Source: Paragordius varius (lineage: Eukaryota; Nematomorpha). Taken from it: a stretch of DNA of 64,000 nucleotides. The stretch spans positions 7,130,001 through 7,194,000 of the forward strand of contig OZ176053.1 of NCBI GenBank assembly GCA_964247055.1, written 5' to 3'. The notes beneath the pieces were generated by a model, which was not told the origin of the DNA, did not search any database, and saw only the letters and a list, made by a program, of their open reading frames with translations. Positions 23,751-34,006 of this stretch are shown in pieces. Position 1 is the first letter of the stretch. Every line of letters begins with the position of its first letter. The position numbers were made by a program, and so were the translations under genes.

Positions 23751-24705
23751 TAATCAAAGGGTTATATTAACGTTTATATATAAATACATTTTGTCTTCAA
23801 GAGTATCTTTAAACACTTAAAGTTAGTCATTAAACATTTAAAGTTAATCCTTAAACATTTCATTGGTCCTTTAACTCTTTTTCGTTTTAAGTTTTATAAA
23901 TCAAACTTTGTATCATTCATCTATTTAATGATTTTTAACTTATTCTCTTAATTCAATATAGACGCTAAATAAATATCAACTTTTAAACAATCTATCTTAT
24001 TAATTTTTTAAAAAAATATTTTATATATACGTATATATAGGTTTTCTAAGCCATTAATTACAAATTCCCATGAAACATCTATAAATTAATAATTTTTTTG
24101 AATTGAAATTTGAGAAACAAATAAATCTGGTTGTAAGAACAATATCAAAATTATGATCAATAAATTTCAAAATTTAAGGACAAATTGAAAATGATCTAGG
24201 ACTTACCTGAAGTGTGTTCAAGGGCACTCTTGAAGTGCAAATTATATATATATATATATATGTTACCAAATCTTAACAATAGTTTACAAAGATGATAATT
24301 GGCAGGAAGTAGTAAAGAATTGTATTGCAGAACATGATTCCCCTATGAAATGATTCTTTAAGGCCGTTTATAAAGATAGCCAGTCAAAATTTTCACATAC
24401 GAATCAGGCACGTCCATATAGAATGGATAATTTTAAAATTGATATAATTTTTATGGTGTTTTTAAAATTAAATATTTTTTTACAACTAATCGAATAAGAA
24501 CTATAGAATTTATTTGTGCCCGTAATTTGAAGAAGGTGTTCATTCATACAATAAAATAAACTCAATCTGAAAGCTATGATCCATAATATCTCTATTCTCT
24601 AATGAATAATACTAATTATTTAAATTGAGTTTATTTACAGGATATATTTTCCGACAAAATTTTCTTATTTAGGGCAAAATTTATCATAAAATATAGATCT
24701 GTTAA

Positions 24706-25055
24706 CTCTTACGGTGAATTTGGAAGTAAGTTTCGTAATATGTTGATGATTTGAGCATTAGTCGCATTCATTAAGTTTTTTCTTTAAAAAATTCTTCAAC
24801 ATCTATAGGAGGCCAATTGATTTATTTTCTTATAATTCACGGTATCAATTTTTTAAATTTCAGTGGTTTCGGAATATAGTGTTGCCAGTATGAATCTGAT
24901 TTCAGATGTTGTAGGAGGCATGGTCGCATAAAGGATAAGTACCGCTGTATTACTATTAAAAAAGATTGTTTAAACCGATTCTTATCACTCATTATCGGCT
25001 GTTGTTATCATATTTGGAGCAAAATTAAATGCCTTCTGTAACACAGTATTCGAAA
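24706..25055 (-). pseudogene. Decayed exon 1 of the lysine-rich family (copy P4)
   Basis: Minus-strand text FKKLIP, IRK, NWPPIDVEEFF with stops, flanked by CTTACGGTGAATTTGG, the complement of the CCGTAAG end. Nearest relative is P1 at 6384. It forms palindrome 2 with P3 (arms about 21410-22870 and 23790-25060). Confidence 0.7.
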
Positions 25056-25149
25056 AAATTTCAGGAGTTAAATTATGTATATATAGATCAATCAAGATAT
25101 ACATCAGTCAATTAATCTACATCGCTAGTAAAAAAAATTTTCAATAAAA

Positions 25150-25403
25150 AACTGAATGAATGCGCCGATGCGACCATGACTCCTACAACATCTGAAATCA
25201 GATTCACACTGGCAACACGATAGGACTCAAATATTTCAAAACCAATGAAATTTAAGATGTGGATACCGGATATTATAAGAAAAAAAATCAATTGGCCTTT
25301 TATAGATGTTAAAGAATTTTTTTAAGAAAAAACTGAATGAATCCGCCTAATGCTCAAAGCATCAATATATTACGAAACTTACTTCCAAATTCACCGTAAG
25401 AGT
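25150..25403 (+). pseudogene. Decayed exon 1 of the lysine-rich family (copy P5)
   Basis: Reads KPMKFKMWIPDIIRKKINWP then DVKEFF, a stop, and ends TCACCGTAAGAG. It is a shorter, separately diverged copy adjoining palindrome 2. After it the intron-like flank continues to 26318 and resumes at 29929, the interval being filled by two transposons. Confidence 0.7.
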
Positions 25404-26318
25404 TAACAGATCTATATTTTATGATATATTTATTGCCCTAAATGAGAAAATTTTGTCGGAAAATATATCCTGTAAATAAACTCAATTTAAATAATTAGTA
25501 TTATTCATTAGAGAATAGAGATATTATGTATCTTAGCTTTCAGACTTTGAGTTTATTTTATTGTATGAGTGGACACCTTCTTCAAATTACAAAGGGCACA
25601 AATAAATTCTATAGTTATTATTCGATTAATTGTATATTTAATTTTAAAAAGACCTTAAAAATTATATCAATTTTAAAATTATCCATTCAATATGGACGTG
25701 CCTGATTCGTATGTGAAAATTTTGACTGGCTATCTTTATAAACGGCACTAAAGAATCAATAGGGGAATCATGTTCTGCAATACAATACTTTACTACTTCC
25801 TGCCTAAAATTATCATCTTTGTAAACTATTGTTAAGATTTGGTAATATATATATATATTATTTGCCCTTCAAGAGTGCCCTTGAACACACTTCAGGTAAG
25901 TCCTTGATCATTTCCAGTTGGTCCTTAGATTTTAAATTTTATTGATCATAATTTTGTTATTGTTCTTTAAACCAGATTTATTTGTTTCAACTCAAATTTT
26001 TCCAATTCAACAAAATTATTAATTTATAGGTGTTTCATGGAAATTTGTAATTAATGGCTTAGAAAACCTATATAATTATTACGTATATATAAAATATTTT
26101 TTTAAACAATTAATAAGATTTGATATTTATTTAGCGTCTATATTGAATTAGGAGAATAGGTTAAAAATCATTAAATGGATGAATGATACAAAGTTTGATT
26201 TATAAAACTTAAAACAAAAAAGAGTTAGGACCAATGAAATGTTTAAGGATTAACTTTAAATGTTCAAGGACTAACTTGAAGTGTTTAAAGATACTCTTGA
26301 AGACAAAATGATATATTA

Positions 26319-27458
26319 CACTAGTCGACAAATTTGGACATTTTTAAGCACCACCACTCAAACTTTTTAAATTATGACTAATTTCAGTGTTTTAAAACCG
26401 AATATGAAAAAAAATTTGATCCCGCCAATCAGAATTTTGAAATTTTATAGGTTTTTCAATTTTTCACAAACAAGAGAAAATCGAGAGAAAATTAAATATA
26501 ACTTTATAATAAAATGTTATTATATTATAAACTTAATATCATTTAATACAGCGTTTTAAACTCTATCTTTTGAATATAAATATGTCATTTAAATATCAGA
26601 GAGAAAAAAATAGAACGGACTTAAACGTCAAAATTTAATCTTTTTTTTCAAGTGAATTTTTAACACATATAAAATTTTTTTAAAAAAATACTAAAAAAGG
26701 CATTCTATGGTTTAAACCCTCGGCTTTCAGATAGGCTATATTTTTTTGTTAGTTTTTGTTCTTTCGAGTACTTATTAGACTTTTTCTCTTGAGTTGGTTC
26801 TTATAAAAAATCCTTTATTTATACCTAGTGGATATACCTTATTTTTTTAAAATTATTGGTTGTTTTGTATTTTGAATTTCAGATGGATGTTGTGTAGCCA
26901 CTTTTAGTAGAATTTACTGTTATGGGGTTGGACCATTTGTATTTTCCTAATTTATATTCAATTTAATTGTAGAATTTATCTAACTTTATTCTGTAAATTG
27001 GTTAATTTGACATGTCAATTTGCCTGGATTTTGCTTGCAAGTCTTTCTTAACGGACTTTACGATTACTTATTGTTATCTTTGCCATATCTGGCATAGTTA
27101 TAGGATCGCTTGGGGGATATGCAGAGCTTGTGCAGCCGCCCATATCTATCACACTATACATAAGCCCCTTTTAGATTTTTAATACTTTGGCTCTTAGCTT
27201 GTTTAGTATCTTATTTAATGCCTAGAATTTGTTATCCATGCATGAAATATTACTTGTATCGACTTGCTTGTTTGAATATTTAAACATATGTACACGAGGA
27301 ATGATTGTTATTTTTGAATTAAATACAAATTTAAAAATTAAATTTTGGAAAAATCCTATTGGTGGCCTCAATTTTCTTTTTTGTTTTGGCCTTTCCATGC
27401 CATTAGGTATCAGAAAATGCAAAAATAATGGGGTGGTGCAAAACCTTGTTGATCAGTG
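26319..27458. mobile_element. CACTA-like non-autonomous DNA transposon
   Basis: Left end CACTAGTCGACAAATTTGG; the right end in reverse complement is CACTGATCAACAAGGTTTTG, and both then carry CACCACC. A 3-bp TTA flanks both sides (26316-26318 and 27459-27461). CACT(A/G) termini with a 3-bp duplication fit the EnSpm/CACTA group, though no transposase is present and the TIR match is imperfect. A diverged, inverted copy lies at about 41000-41745 inside a Gypsy fossil. It interrupts the flank of copy P5 next to the hAT at 27474. Confidence 0.65.
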
Positions 27459-27473
27459 TTATATAATCTATAT

Positions 27474-29920
27474 CAGTGATACTCAAACCGCGGCCCGCGG
27501 GCCGCATGCGGCCCTAAGTGCTCTTTAAAAATGCACTATGACTGATATTTATTTTTTTTTAAATAATATTTATTTTTTACCCAATTTGAAATGTAGAAAA
27601 ATTTTCTACATTAAAATAATTTTAAAATTTATGATTTATGGGCACACGTTGTTTCTTCTTCTTTTCTTTTTGAAATTTTTATTGCATTTCTTTTTTATTT
27701 TCACCCATTGCACATACATTTCATTATCCTGCATCATTTTTAAAACTCATTCTCATAAAATATTTTCAACTCAATATCATTAAATTTCAACTTGTTTTTT
27801 ATAGCATAATTCAATTTATATTCCTATCTTTTTTACAGAATATTTAAACATAAATTCAAAGGATGACATCTAATGCCAAAAAACGTAAATTATCCGATGA
27901 AAATCGCTCCTTTAAAAAAGAATGGGAAACTAGTTTTTTTGTAGTTTTAAATAACAATGTTGCTACCTGCCTTATATGCAAGGACAATATAATTATAAAA
28001 AAATTCAATATTGAAAGACATTTTAAAATCCATCATTCTCATAAATTACCAGAAAATCTTGAGGAAAGAAATGAAAAATATAAAAATTTTAAGGAATTAT
28101 ACGAGAAAGAAAAATCTATTATGGCCATAGCTTTTTCCCAGGAAAAAGCTGTAACATTAGCTTCGTATGAAATATGCTATATTTTAGGAAAAAATATGAA
28201 ACCGTTTACTAATTCCCAACTAATAAAAGAATGTTTAATAAATGGTTGCACTTTTTTATTTGATAAATTCCATAATAAAGATCAAATCATGAGACAAATT
28301 AAAAAACTTCAACTTTCTGATTCAACATGTGCTCGACGCATTGAAGATATGTCTAAATATATTTTTAACAATACATTATTGGCTCTGAAAAATTGCAAAT
28401 ACTTCAGTATTGCAATCGATTCCAGCACTGATATAAGTTCAACACCTCAATGTGCGCTCTTCGTGAGATTTTGCAACGACAACATAATCAACGAGGAATA
28501 TTTGAAATTTTTACCAATGAATAATACCACAAAAGGCAGTGATTTTCTTGAATTAGCACCTTTTTCGATAATAATGGTATATCTATGAAAAAATTGGTTT
28601 CGATCTGCACAGATGGCTGTCCCTCTATGATTGGAATAAACAAAGGGTTTATTTCTCTTTTAAAAAACAAATATAATTTGCAAAATCTATTATCCTTTCA
28701 CTGCTTTATTCATCAGCAAAACTTGGTTTCGCGTGTAAAAGATGAATCACTAAATTTAGTAATTAAAACGGTTGTGGATATAGTTAACTACATCCGTGGC
28801 AGAGAATTCAATCACCGTAAATTCAAAAACCTCCTGAAAGATATCCACAGTGAGTTTGATGATATTCTTTTGTACACCGCTGTGAGATGGCTAAGCCTTA
28901 GCAAAGTATTGAATAGATTTTTTGATTTAAGACATGAAATTCTATTATTTATAAAAGATAACAGAAAGTTTGACGAGGAAATTAATAGTGACAAATGGTG
29001 GGTTTTATTAGCCTACCTTTGCGACATTACTTATAAACTTAGTACTTTTAATACAAGTCTTCAAGGGAGCAAAATAATAACCCAATTTGCTAATCATATA
29101 TTTGCTTTTGAAGAAAAATTAATAATATATAAACAAGATTTTATAGATAAAACACTCCTACATTTTCCAACACTCAAAACGATTCATAAAGAAAATATGG
29201 AATTTACCGCGGATATTAATTTAATAATAGACAATCATTTAACATTTTTATCTAATGAGATGAAATTCAGATTTCAAGAATTAAAAAATATAAAAAATTG
29301 CTTAAAGCTAGTGGAAAATCCATGGCATATGGATATATCCAACATTAAGCAACTTGAGCTTTTCGGTTTTGATCAGGCGGTTATCATTGAAGAATTCGTT
29401 GATTTTAAAAATGATTCCAATTTGGAAGCTATATTTAAGGAAAACCGTAGAGAAGAAAGATATGTAGAGTTTTGGCAAGTTGTGCCAAATAAATATGAAA
29501 ATATAAAAAAATGTGCTCAAGTTGTCCTAACTATTTTTCCATCAACTTACACATGTGAGACGGCATATTCAAAAATGAAGTATATTAAGAATACTTACAG
29601 AAATCGCTTAACTAATGATCATATGGACAACGTATTAAGAATGGCCTGCCATGAGGCGAAACCAAATTTGTCAAAAATTATTGGTTAATATTAAAATAAA
29701 TGTTGTTATCTATATATTTTAATTTTTAAAACTAAATGGTACAAAACGAATTTTTAGCTGGATTTACATGCGACCCGCAAAAAATTTATTGTGCTGATTT
29801 AAAGTATAAATATGTGCGTTGTCAAATAGCTATGGAATATTTGCCATTATAAGCTTCATGGCCCTCGAAAAAAAAATATGTTTTATTTGGCCCGTCAAAT
29901 TTTTTTGGTGAGTACCACTG
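27474..29920 (+). mobile_element. hAT transposon, near-complete, BED-finger type
   Basis: Termini CAGTGATACTCAAACC and (reverse complement) CAGTGGTACTCACC; perfect 8-bp target duplication ATCTATAT at 27466-27473 and 29921-29928. The left end has the GCGGCCCGCGGGCCGC block typical of the Charlie/ZBED-like branch of hAT. It holds one transposase gene with a single frame break. The target is amplicon flank DNA, which continues after it at 29929. Confidence 0.95.
27863..29688 (+). pseudogene. hAT transposase, BED zinc finger and DDE, one frameshift
   Basis: Cut-and-paste transposase related to ZBED5/GTF2IRD2-type host proteins. First frame 27863-28588 begins MTSNAKKRKLSDENRSFKKE with a BED finger (C36, C39, H53, H57/58: CLICKDN, ERHFKIHH). 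Catalytic text IAIDSSTDISSTPQCALFV lies near residue 185. The second frame (open from before 28585 to 29688) continues with ICTDGCPSMIG and HCFIHQQNLV, and ends with the dimerisation region TCETAYSKMKYIKNTYRNRL. The two frames join if the CCTTTTTCG run near 28560 has one more T, so this is either a single-base loss or a homopolymer sequencing error. Total would be about 608 residues, normal for the family. Confidence 0.9.
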
Positions 29921-29928
29921 ATCTATAT

Positions 29929-30530
29929 ATATAAACGTTGATATAACCTTTTGATTCCAAAAACCTTAACTAAAATACAGATTGTAAAATAACCAAAGAT
30001 ATATTTTCCATAAACTAATATCTAAATAATCAGAGACATATTATGAAAATTAAAGCTTTAAAAAGCAGCCCAGTGACTATGTACAACGTGACAGAGGAAA
30101 AAGCATCGTACGCAAATACTGTGGAAAAGGGCCACTTACTTTAATAATTAAAATACAAAATAATGTTAGGTTCATCAAATGAACCGTCGTATTCGCGGAA
30201 AAGATCAAAATTGAATTTGCGCTTTTCCCATTCCGTTTCTATTTGCGCGCTCTAAATTTTTTGAATTGTTATAAAACAAACGACACTAAAAGTTAAAAAA
30301 GAGCCGGTCCGCCTGTTATAGGGTTAATATAATAAATTACCTCACCTATCAACCCTTTATTTAATATTCGTTGCACAATATATGAGATAATAAAAATAAG
30401 CACACACATTTTTCGATTGTCAGTAATTTCACTAAAAAAATTTAAAAGTTGTATAAATCAATTTATTAATCTACATCCCTAGTTGCAAAATAAATATTTG
30501 TATTCTAGTTTAATTATGGACAATCTTGAA
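29929..30530 (+). repeat. Amplicon flank continuing past the hAT, with decayed second exon at 30054-30144
   Basis: Resumes the sequence left at 26318 (ATAAACGTTGATATAACC). At 30054-30144 a second-exon copy reads ALKSSPVTMYNVTEEKASYA and stops at TAA; its acceptor is altered (AAAG). From 30150 the text matches 23100-23480. Its inverted partner is 32160-32450. Confidence 0.6.
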
Positions 30531-30989
30531 TAATTTGGTAATTTCTCTGAGACCATTGAACAAGGCAACTGATCTGGTGGGTCATTTTGATTTCTCTGTA
30601 GCTGGACATATACCTGACGGTTTCACATACCTGGTGGTTTGTTTGGCTTTGCCTATAACTATGGAACAAGGCAACATATCTGGCGGTTCAACTTTAATTT
30701 ACTGCGATTATGGAACTAAACATATCGGCCGGTTTTTCTGTAACTATGAAACTAGGCAACATATTTTAAGTTAAATTCTAGGTAATTATTTGAATAGGCG
30801 ACATATCTGGTGGTTTATATTGATTTGTCTGCAACCATTGAAGTAGCAAATATATCTGGTCGTTTTAAACTAGGCGACATGCCGTTTATTTTAATTTCTC
30901 TGTGATCATTAAACTAAGCAACATATCTGGCGGTTTATTTTAATTTTTCTGAAACCTAAGAACTAAGGCAGCATATCCATAGGTATTTA
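30530..30989 (-). repeat. CCGCCA minisatellite array, inverted half
   Basis: About eight diverged units, on the plus strand reading GCAACATATCTGGCGGTT with TTTCTCTGTAAC, spaced roughly 50-60 bp. It begins where the second exon at 30990-31080 (minus) ends, the same order as in the intact genes. A 82-codon open frame across it is incidental. Confidence 0.7.
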
Positions 30990-31080
30990 TTAAAATACCC
31001 TTTTTCCGAGTATATTTGGTTTGCGTGCGATCCATATTCCTGATTCACTGTTGCAGGTGGATATAGAGGTGTCTGAAGCT
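30990..31080 (-). CDS. Orphan second exon of the lysine-rich family
   Basis: On the minus strand ATAG is followed by A-GCT-TCA and the frame ASDTSISTCNSESGIWIARK to a TAA at 30990-30992, 91 nt in all. Pattern shared with the three other intact second exons: A/V-S-[ED], then NS-[DE]-[ST]-G and R/G-K-P. No first exon is recognisable upstream (31081-31485). It may be a remnant of a deleted copy or an exon used by a distant one. Confidence 0.5.
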
Positions 31081-31485
31081 CTATTTTTCCGAACAAAACC
31101 GTTTGCGTGTGACAATACAAACAGAATAATTTATTTTATGTTAATATATTGTTTACACAATTTTATCTGACACTCTGAAGAAATAATATGTGTTGGCGGC
31201 TTTATGTGGCCTAATTCAATAATTTCAGAGAAGTAAATAACCGCCAGGATTTAACCATTAACTACAGACAAATCAGAATGAATGACAGACAAGTTGGATA
31301 GTTCAATAGTCTCAGAGAGGCAAATAATTGATCATTCTTACTATAAGTAATTATTACCCACATAAAGCTGTCCATAAATACTAGTTTTACAGAGTGTCAT
31401 ATAAAATCGTCTAAAATAATTATATTATGTACATAAAATACATTATTCCGTTTATATGTCATATGCAAATTGTTTAAAAATATAG
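31081..31485. other. Spacer between two divergent second exons
   Basis: Intron-like AT-rich DNA that lies upstream of both the minus exon (31080) and the plus exon (31486), plus two minisatellite units near 31220-31340. It looks like the symmetry centre of palindrome 3 (30.0-32.4 kb). No gene is seen. Confidence 0.45.
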
Positions 31486-31570
31486 AGCTTCAGAAAGCAT
31501 TCCTATATCTATGCGCAACAGTGAGCCAGGCAAAAATTTTATTGGGGAAAAGGGTGATTTTCTTTTATAA
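31486..31570 (+). CDS. Orphan second exon of the lysine-rich family
   Basis: ATATAG precedes A-GCT-TCA; the frame reads ASESIPISMRNSEPGKNF and IGEKGDFLL to TAA at 31568-31570. The phase (one base before the first full codon) is the same as in the genes at 37303 and 38762. It is followed by the minisatellite array as expected for the cassette. No first exon is found before it. Confidence 0.5.
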
Positions 31571-31589
31571 TTATCGAGAGATATGTCGC

Positions 31590-32110
31590 CTTCTTGGGTT
31601 GCAGTTAAGTCAAATTGAACCCTCAATGTTGCTTAGTTCAATGGTCACAATGAAATCAAAATAAACCGCTAGATATGTCGCCTAGTTTAAAAACTCTCAG
31701 ATATATTTGTCCACTTCAATGGTTACAAAAAAATAAATATAAACCGCCAGATATGTCACCAAATTTAATAATTACATAGAAAATAACCCCAGATATGTTG
31801 ATATACTTCAATGGTTGCAGAGAAATCAGTGTGAACCGCCAGATATGTTGCTAGTTTTTAGTTGCAGAGAAACCGTCAGATATGTTAGTACCATAATCAC
31901 AGTAAATTAAAAATGAACCGCCAGATATGCTGCCTAGTTCATTGGTTTAGGAGAAACCAGTCTGAATTGCCATATATGTAGCCTAATTTTATAATTACAG
32001 AAAATCAAAATAAACCGTCAGGTATGTTGTAACTAAGGAGAAATCAAAACCACCAGATAAATTGGCTTGTTCAATGCTCTCAAAAAATTACCAAATTATT
32101 GAACATACTA
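31590..32110 (+). repeat. CCGCCA minisatellite array, forward half
   Basis: About nine units of the type CCGCCAGATATGTTGCCTAG..TTCAATGGTTACAGAGAAATC, about 50-60 bp each, with much drift. It is the mirror image of the array at 30530-30989. Confidence 0.75.
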
Positions 32111-32460
32111 CTTATAAAAAACAATCTATACATTTCACTCTAAACTTATAAAGAGTATATTAGCGATGTAGATTAATGTTTCAAATGGTTTATATCTTCA
32201 TATTTTATAAAATAAAGCAGTGAAATCAAATTAAGACAATCGAACAACGTGTTTTATTTTAATTATTGTATTTGGTAGGTGTGGTAATTCATTATAATTC
32301 TATAAAAGCGAAGCGGCCCTTTTTTAGCGTTTAATTTCGTTAGTCCTCTTAAAATTTCAACAAATTAGAGAGCGCTAAAAGAAACATAATGGGAAAACTA
32401 AGTAACTCCAATTTTGACCTTTCCCGCGTAACCCTTCGAGTAATGCCCCTAACATTAAAC
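32111..32460 (-). repeat. Right arm of palindrome 3
   Basis: Reverse complement of about 30150-30500 (for example CCAATTTTGACCTTTCCCGC with GCGGAAAAGATCAAAATTG). No coding content. Confidence 0.55.
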
Positions 32461-32730
32461 AATTTTATACACTCTCATATATGCATGTTAATATACAGAT
32501 ATACCTACTAATTGAACAATTATATGACAATCCACTTTATTTAATGGTTAAATACTTTAAATATTAAGTACTAAAAGAATAAAGATAATTGTGGTGCATA
32601 CGTAAGCGGGTTCGACCATTTTTTATTATAATTACAGTAAAATACTGTTAATTTTTAACGAATGTCTCAGTGTTTCATCGATTAATTGCGTTGCCGTTAC
32701 GACGCGGACATAAAAGTCAAAATAATATAT
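32461..32730 (+). repeat. LTR-flank-like segment shared with 43345-43510
   Basis: Positions 32510-32620 resemble the LTR-like stretch near 16200 (TTTAAATATTAAG, AATAAAGATAATTGTG). The part from about 32620 matches sequence just after the old Gypsy copy at 43395 (ATTATAATTACAGTAAA, GATTGCGTTGCCGTT). Probably the remnant of an old solo insertion beside a duplicated host segment. Confidence 0.4.
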
Positions 32731-32853
32731 ATGAATCACGATAAAGACATAAAATCTATATTTCCTGAATCATTATGCGCACTAATTTTTGAAAATATTA
32801 GGGATAATGAAATTAGCTGTTTATCAAAACCATATCAGATTAAAAAACGTTAA
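32731..32853 (+). CDS. Small ORF, F-box-like, unknown
   Basis: ATG opens a 40-codon frame: MNHDKDIKSIFPESLCALIF then ENIRDNEISCLSK. The FPESLCALIFENI..DNEISCLS part has the spacing of an F-box (hydrophobic-P-x-x-hydrophobic..IF..hydrophobic..LS), which would bind SKP1, but it is short and unsupported. A decayed copy at about 43540-43600 reads LCAQIFEKLSDNEMNLC, with most changes conservative, suggesting an ancestral coding exon. It might be the first exon of a gene continuing into 33.3-34.0 kb. Confidence 0.3.
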   Translation: MNHDKDIKSIFPESLCALIFENIRDNEISCLSKPYQIKKR

Positions 32854-33575
32854 AATGTATTTATAAAAGCTGTTGATTTATCGATTTTGCGAACACAGTA
32901 ATTATTATATAATATTTAAACATCCTTAAACTTAGATTATAATGTCAGCCGCATAAAAAAATTGTTTTGAAGACCCGACGGTCGAAAAGTTTCTGATTGC
33001 TGTTTTACACTTTTTTATCCCTTTCATTGTTTATTTTATCATATAAAAGTAAAATGTATTTTGATTCTCATATTGGTTTTGGTTTATGAGCTTGGAAGTT
33101 ATTCAAGAAAACCCTATTTATCCTAATAGAAAATCGCACACCCTTTTTTAAATTCATGCTTGATAACAGTTTATTCCGTCAATACATGCCCTAAATTATA
33201 TTTATTCAAGATATGATTTTCATACATGAGCTTATTTGAAAATATTTAATAATATCTGTTAATATCGGCTCTTTAATATAAACGCAAATTACCTGATCAT
33301 TTGTTATTTATTGTATGTTGAAATAACTTTTAAAGTTAATTTTTCTACATAGTGGGCTTTACACATATCAAAACGGTAGAAAAATCACCATAAAATATAC
33401 AAAAAAACTTTTTCCATTAGATGCCGAAGAATACTTATTATCTCAAAATTAATTTCAAATTTTCGCCATTATTTTTAATTAAAATTTAAAATATATTTAC
33501 TGATAAAAGTCACGGGATTGCAGCACATTCCAAAAGTTTAAGAGACTATGTTTATTTTGACGATTCGATTAATAA
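32854..33575. other. No clear gene; one suggestive open stretch
   Basis: Mostly AT-rich intergenic DNA. From about 33355, directly after a CTACATAG acceptor-like word, a frame reads GLYTYQNGRKITIKYTKKLF to SQN and a stop near 33450. It looks protein-like (a QxGxxIxIxY run as in ribosomal protein mL55) but I cannot connect it to a start. Confidence 0.3.
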
Positions 33576-34006
33576 ATGTTCCTATCGTGGTTAAATCGAA
33601 TTCTAGCTTTAACTCCAGCATATGGAAAATATTATCCCGATGTAAAACACATACGACCGTATTTATTTAATAATGGCTATTTTTTACGATCGAATAAGAT
33701 CCTTTTAAAGTTGGTTGACAGAAACCAAACAGGTTAAAATTGAAAGCGACACTATAAGATTGGATTTATTTGGTTTAACTGTAACTAATCAAAAAGTTAG
33801 CGGGAAAAAACAAAACGAAAAATATACCTATAATATTGGGGAGAAAAAACCAATAATAGAAGGGATTAAAGTATTAATCAAAAACGAATCGAATAAAAAT
33901 CTCAATAGTTATACACCATATACGACCAGTATAATATTGAACTAACTGCTAAGTCACTTATAATTGTATACATAGTAGTCTATGCCCCTACGTCAAACGT
34001 TCCTAA
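33576..34006 (+). CDS. Possible three-exon gene with short introns, unknown function
   Basis: Proposed exons 33576-33658, 33711-33928 and 33954-34006. ATG starts MFLSWLNRILALTPAYGKYY, then PDVKHIRP; a 52-nt GT..AG intron leads in phase to WLTETKQVKIESDTIRLDLF and on to NSYTPYTT. A 25-nt intron (GTATAATATTG..CTAAG) with a CTAAC branch-like word leads to ITYNCIHSSLCPYVKRS and TAA. The product would be 117 residues with no domain I recognise. Support is the short-intron style seen in the two sure genes and the consistent phases. A different splice choice (26- and 24-nt introns at 33733 and 33773) gives another open reading, so the model is tentative. Confidence 0.35.

Noticed and set aside
30526-30774. 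An 82-codon open frame with a VAGHIPDGFTYL-like text
   Set aside because: It lies wholly within the CCGCCA minisatellite and repeats its unit; chance frame.
33715-33945. A single-exon gene starting at 33715
   Set aside because: It has no ATG start, and the stretch fits better as the middle exon of a possible three-exon model.
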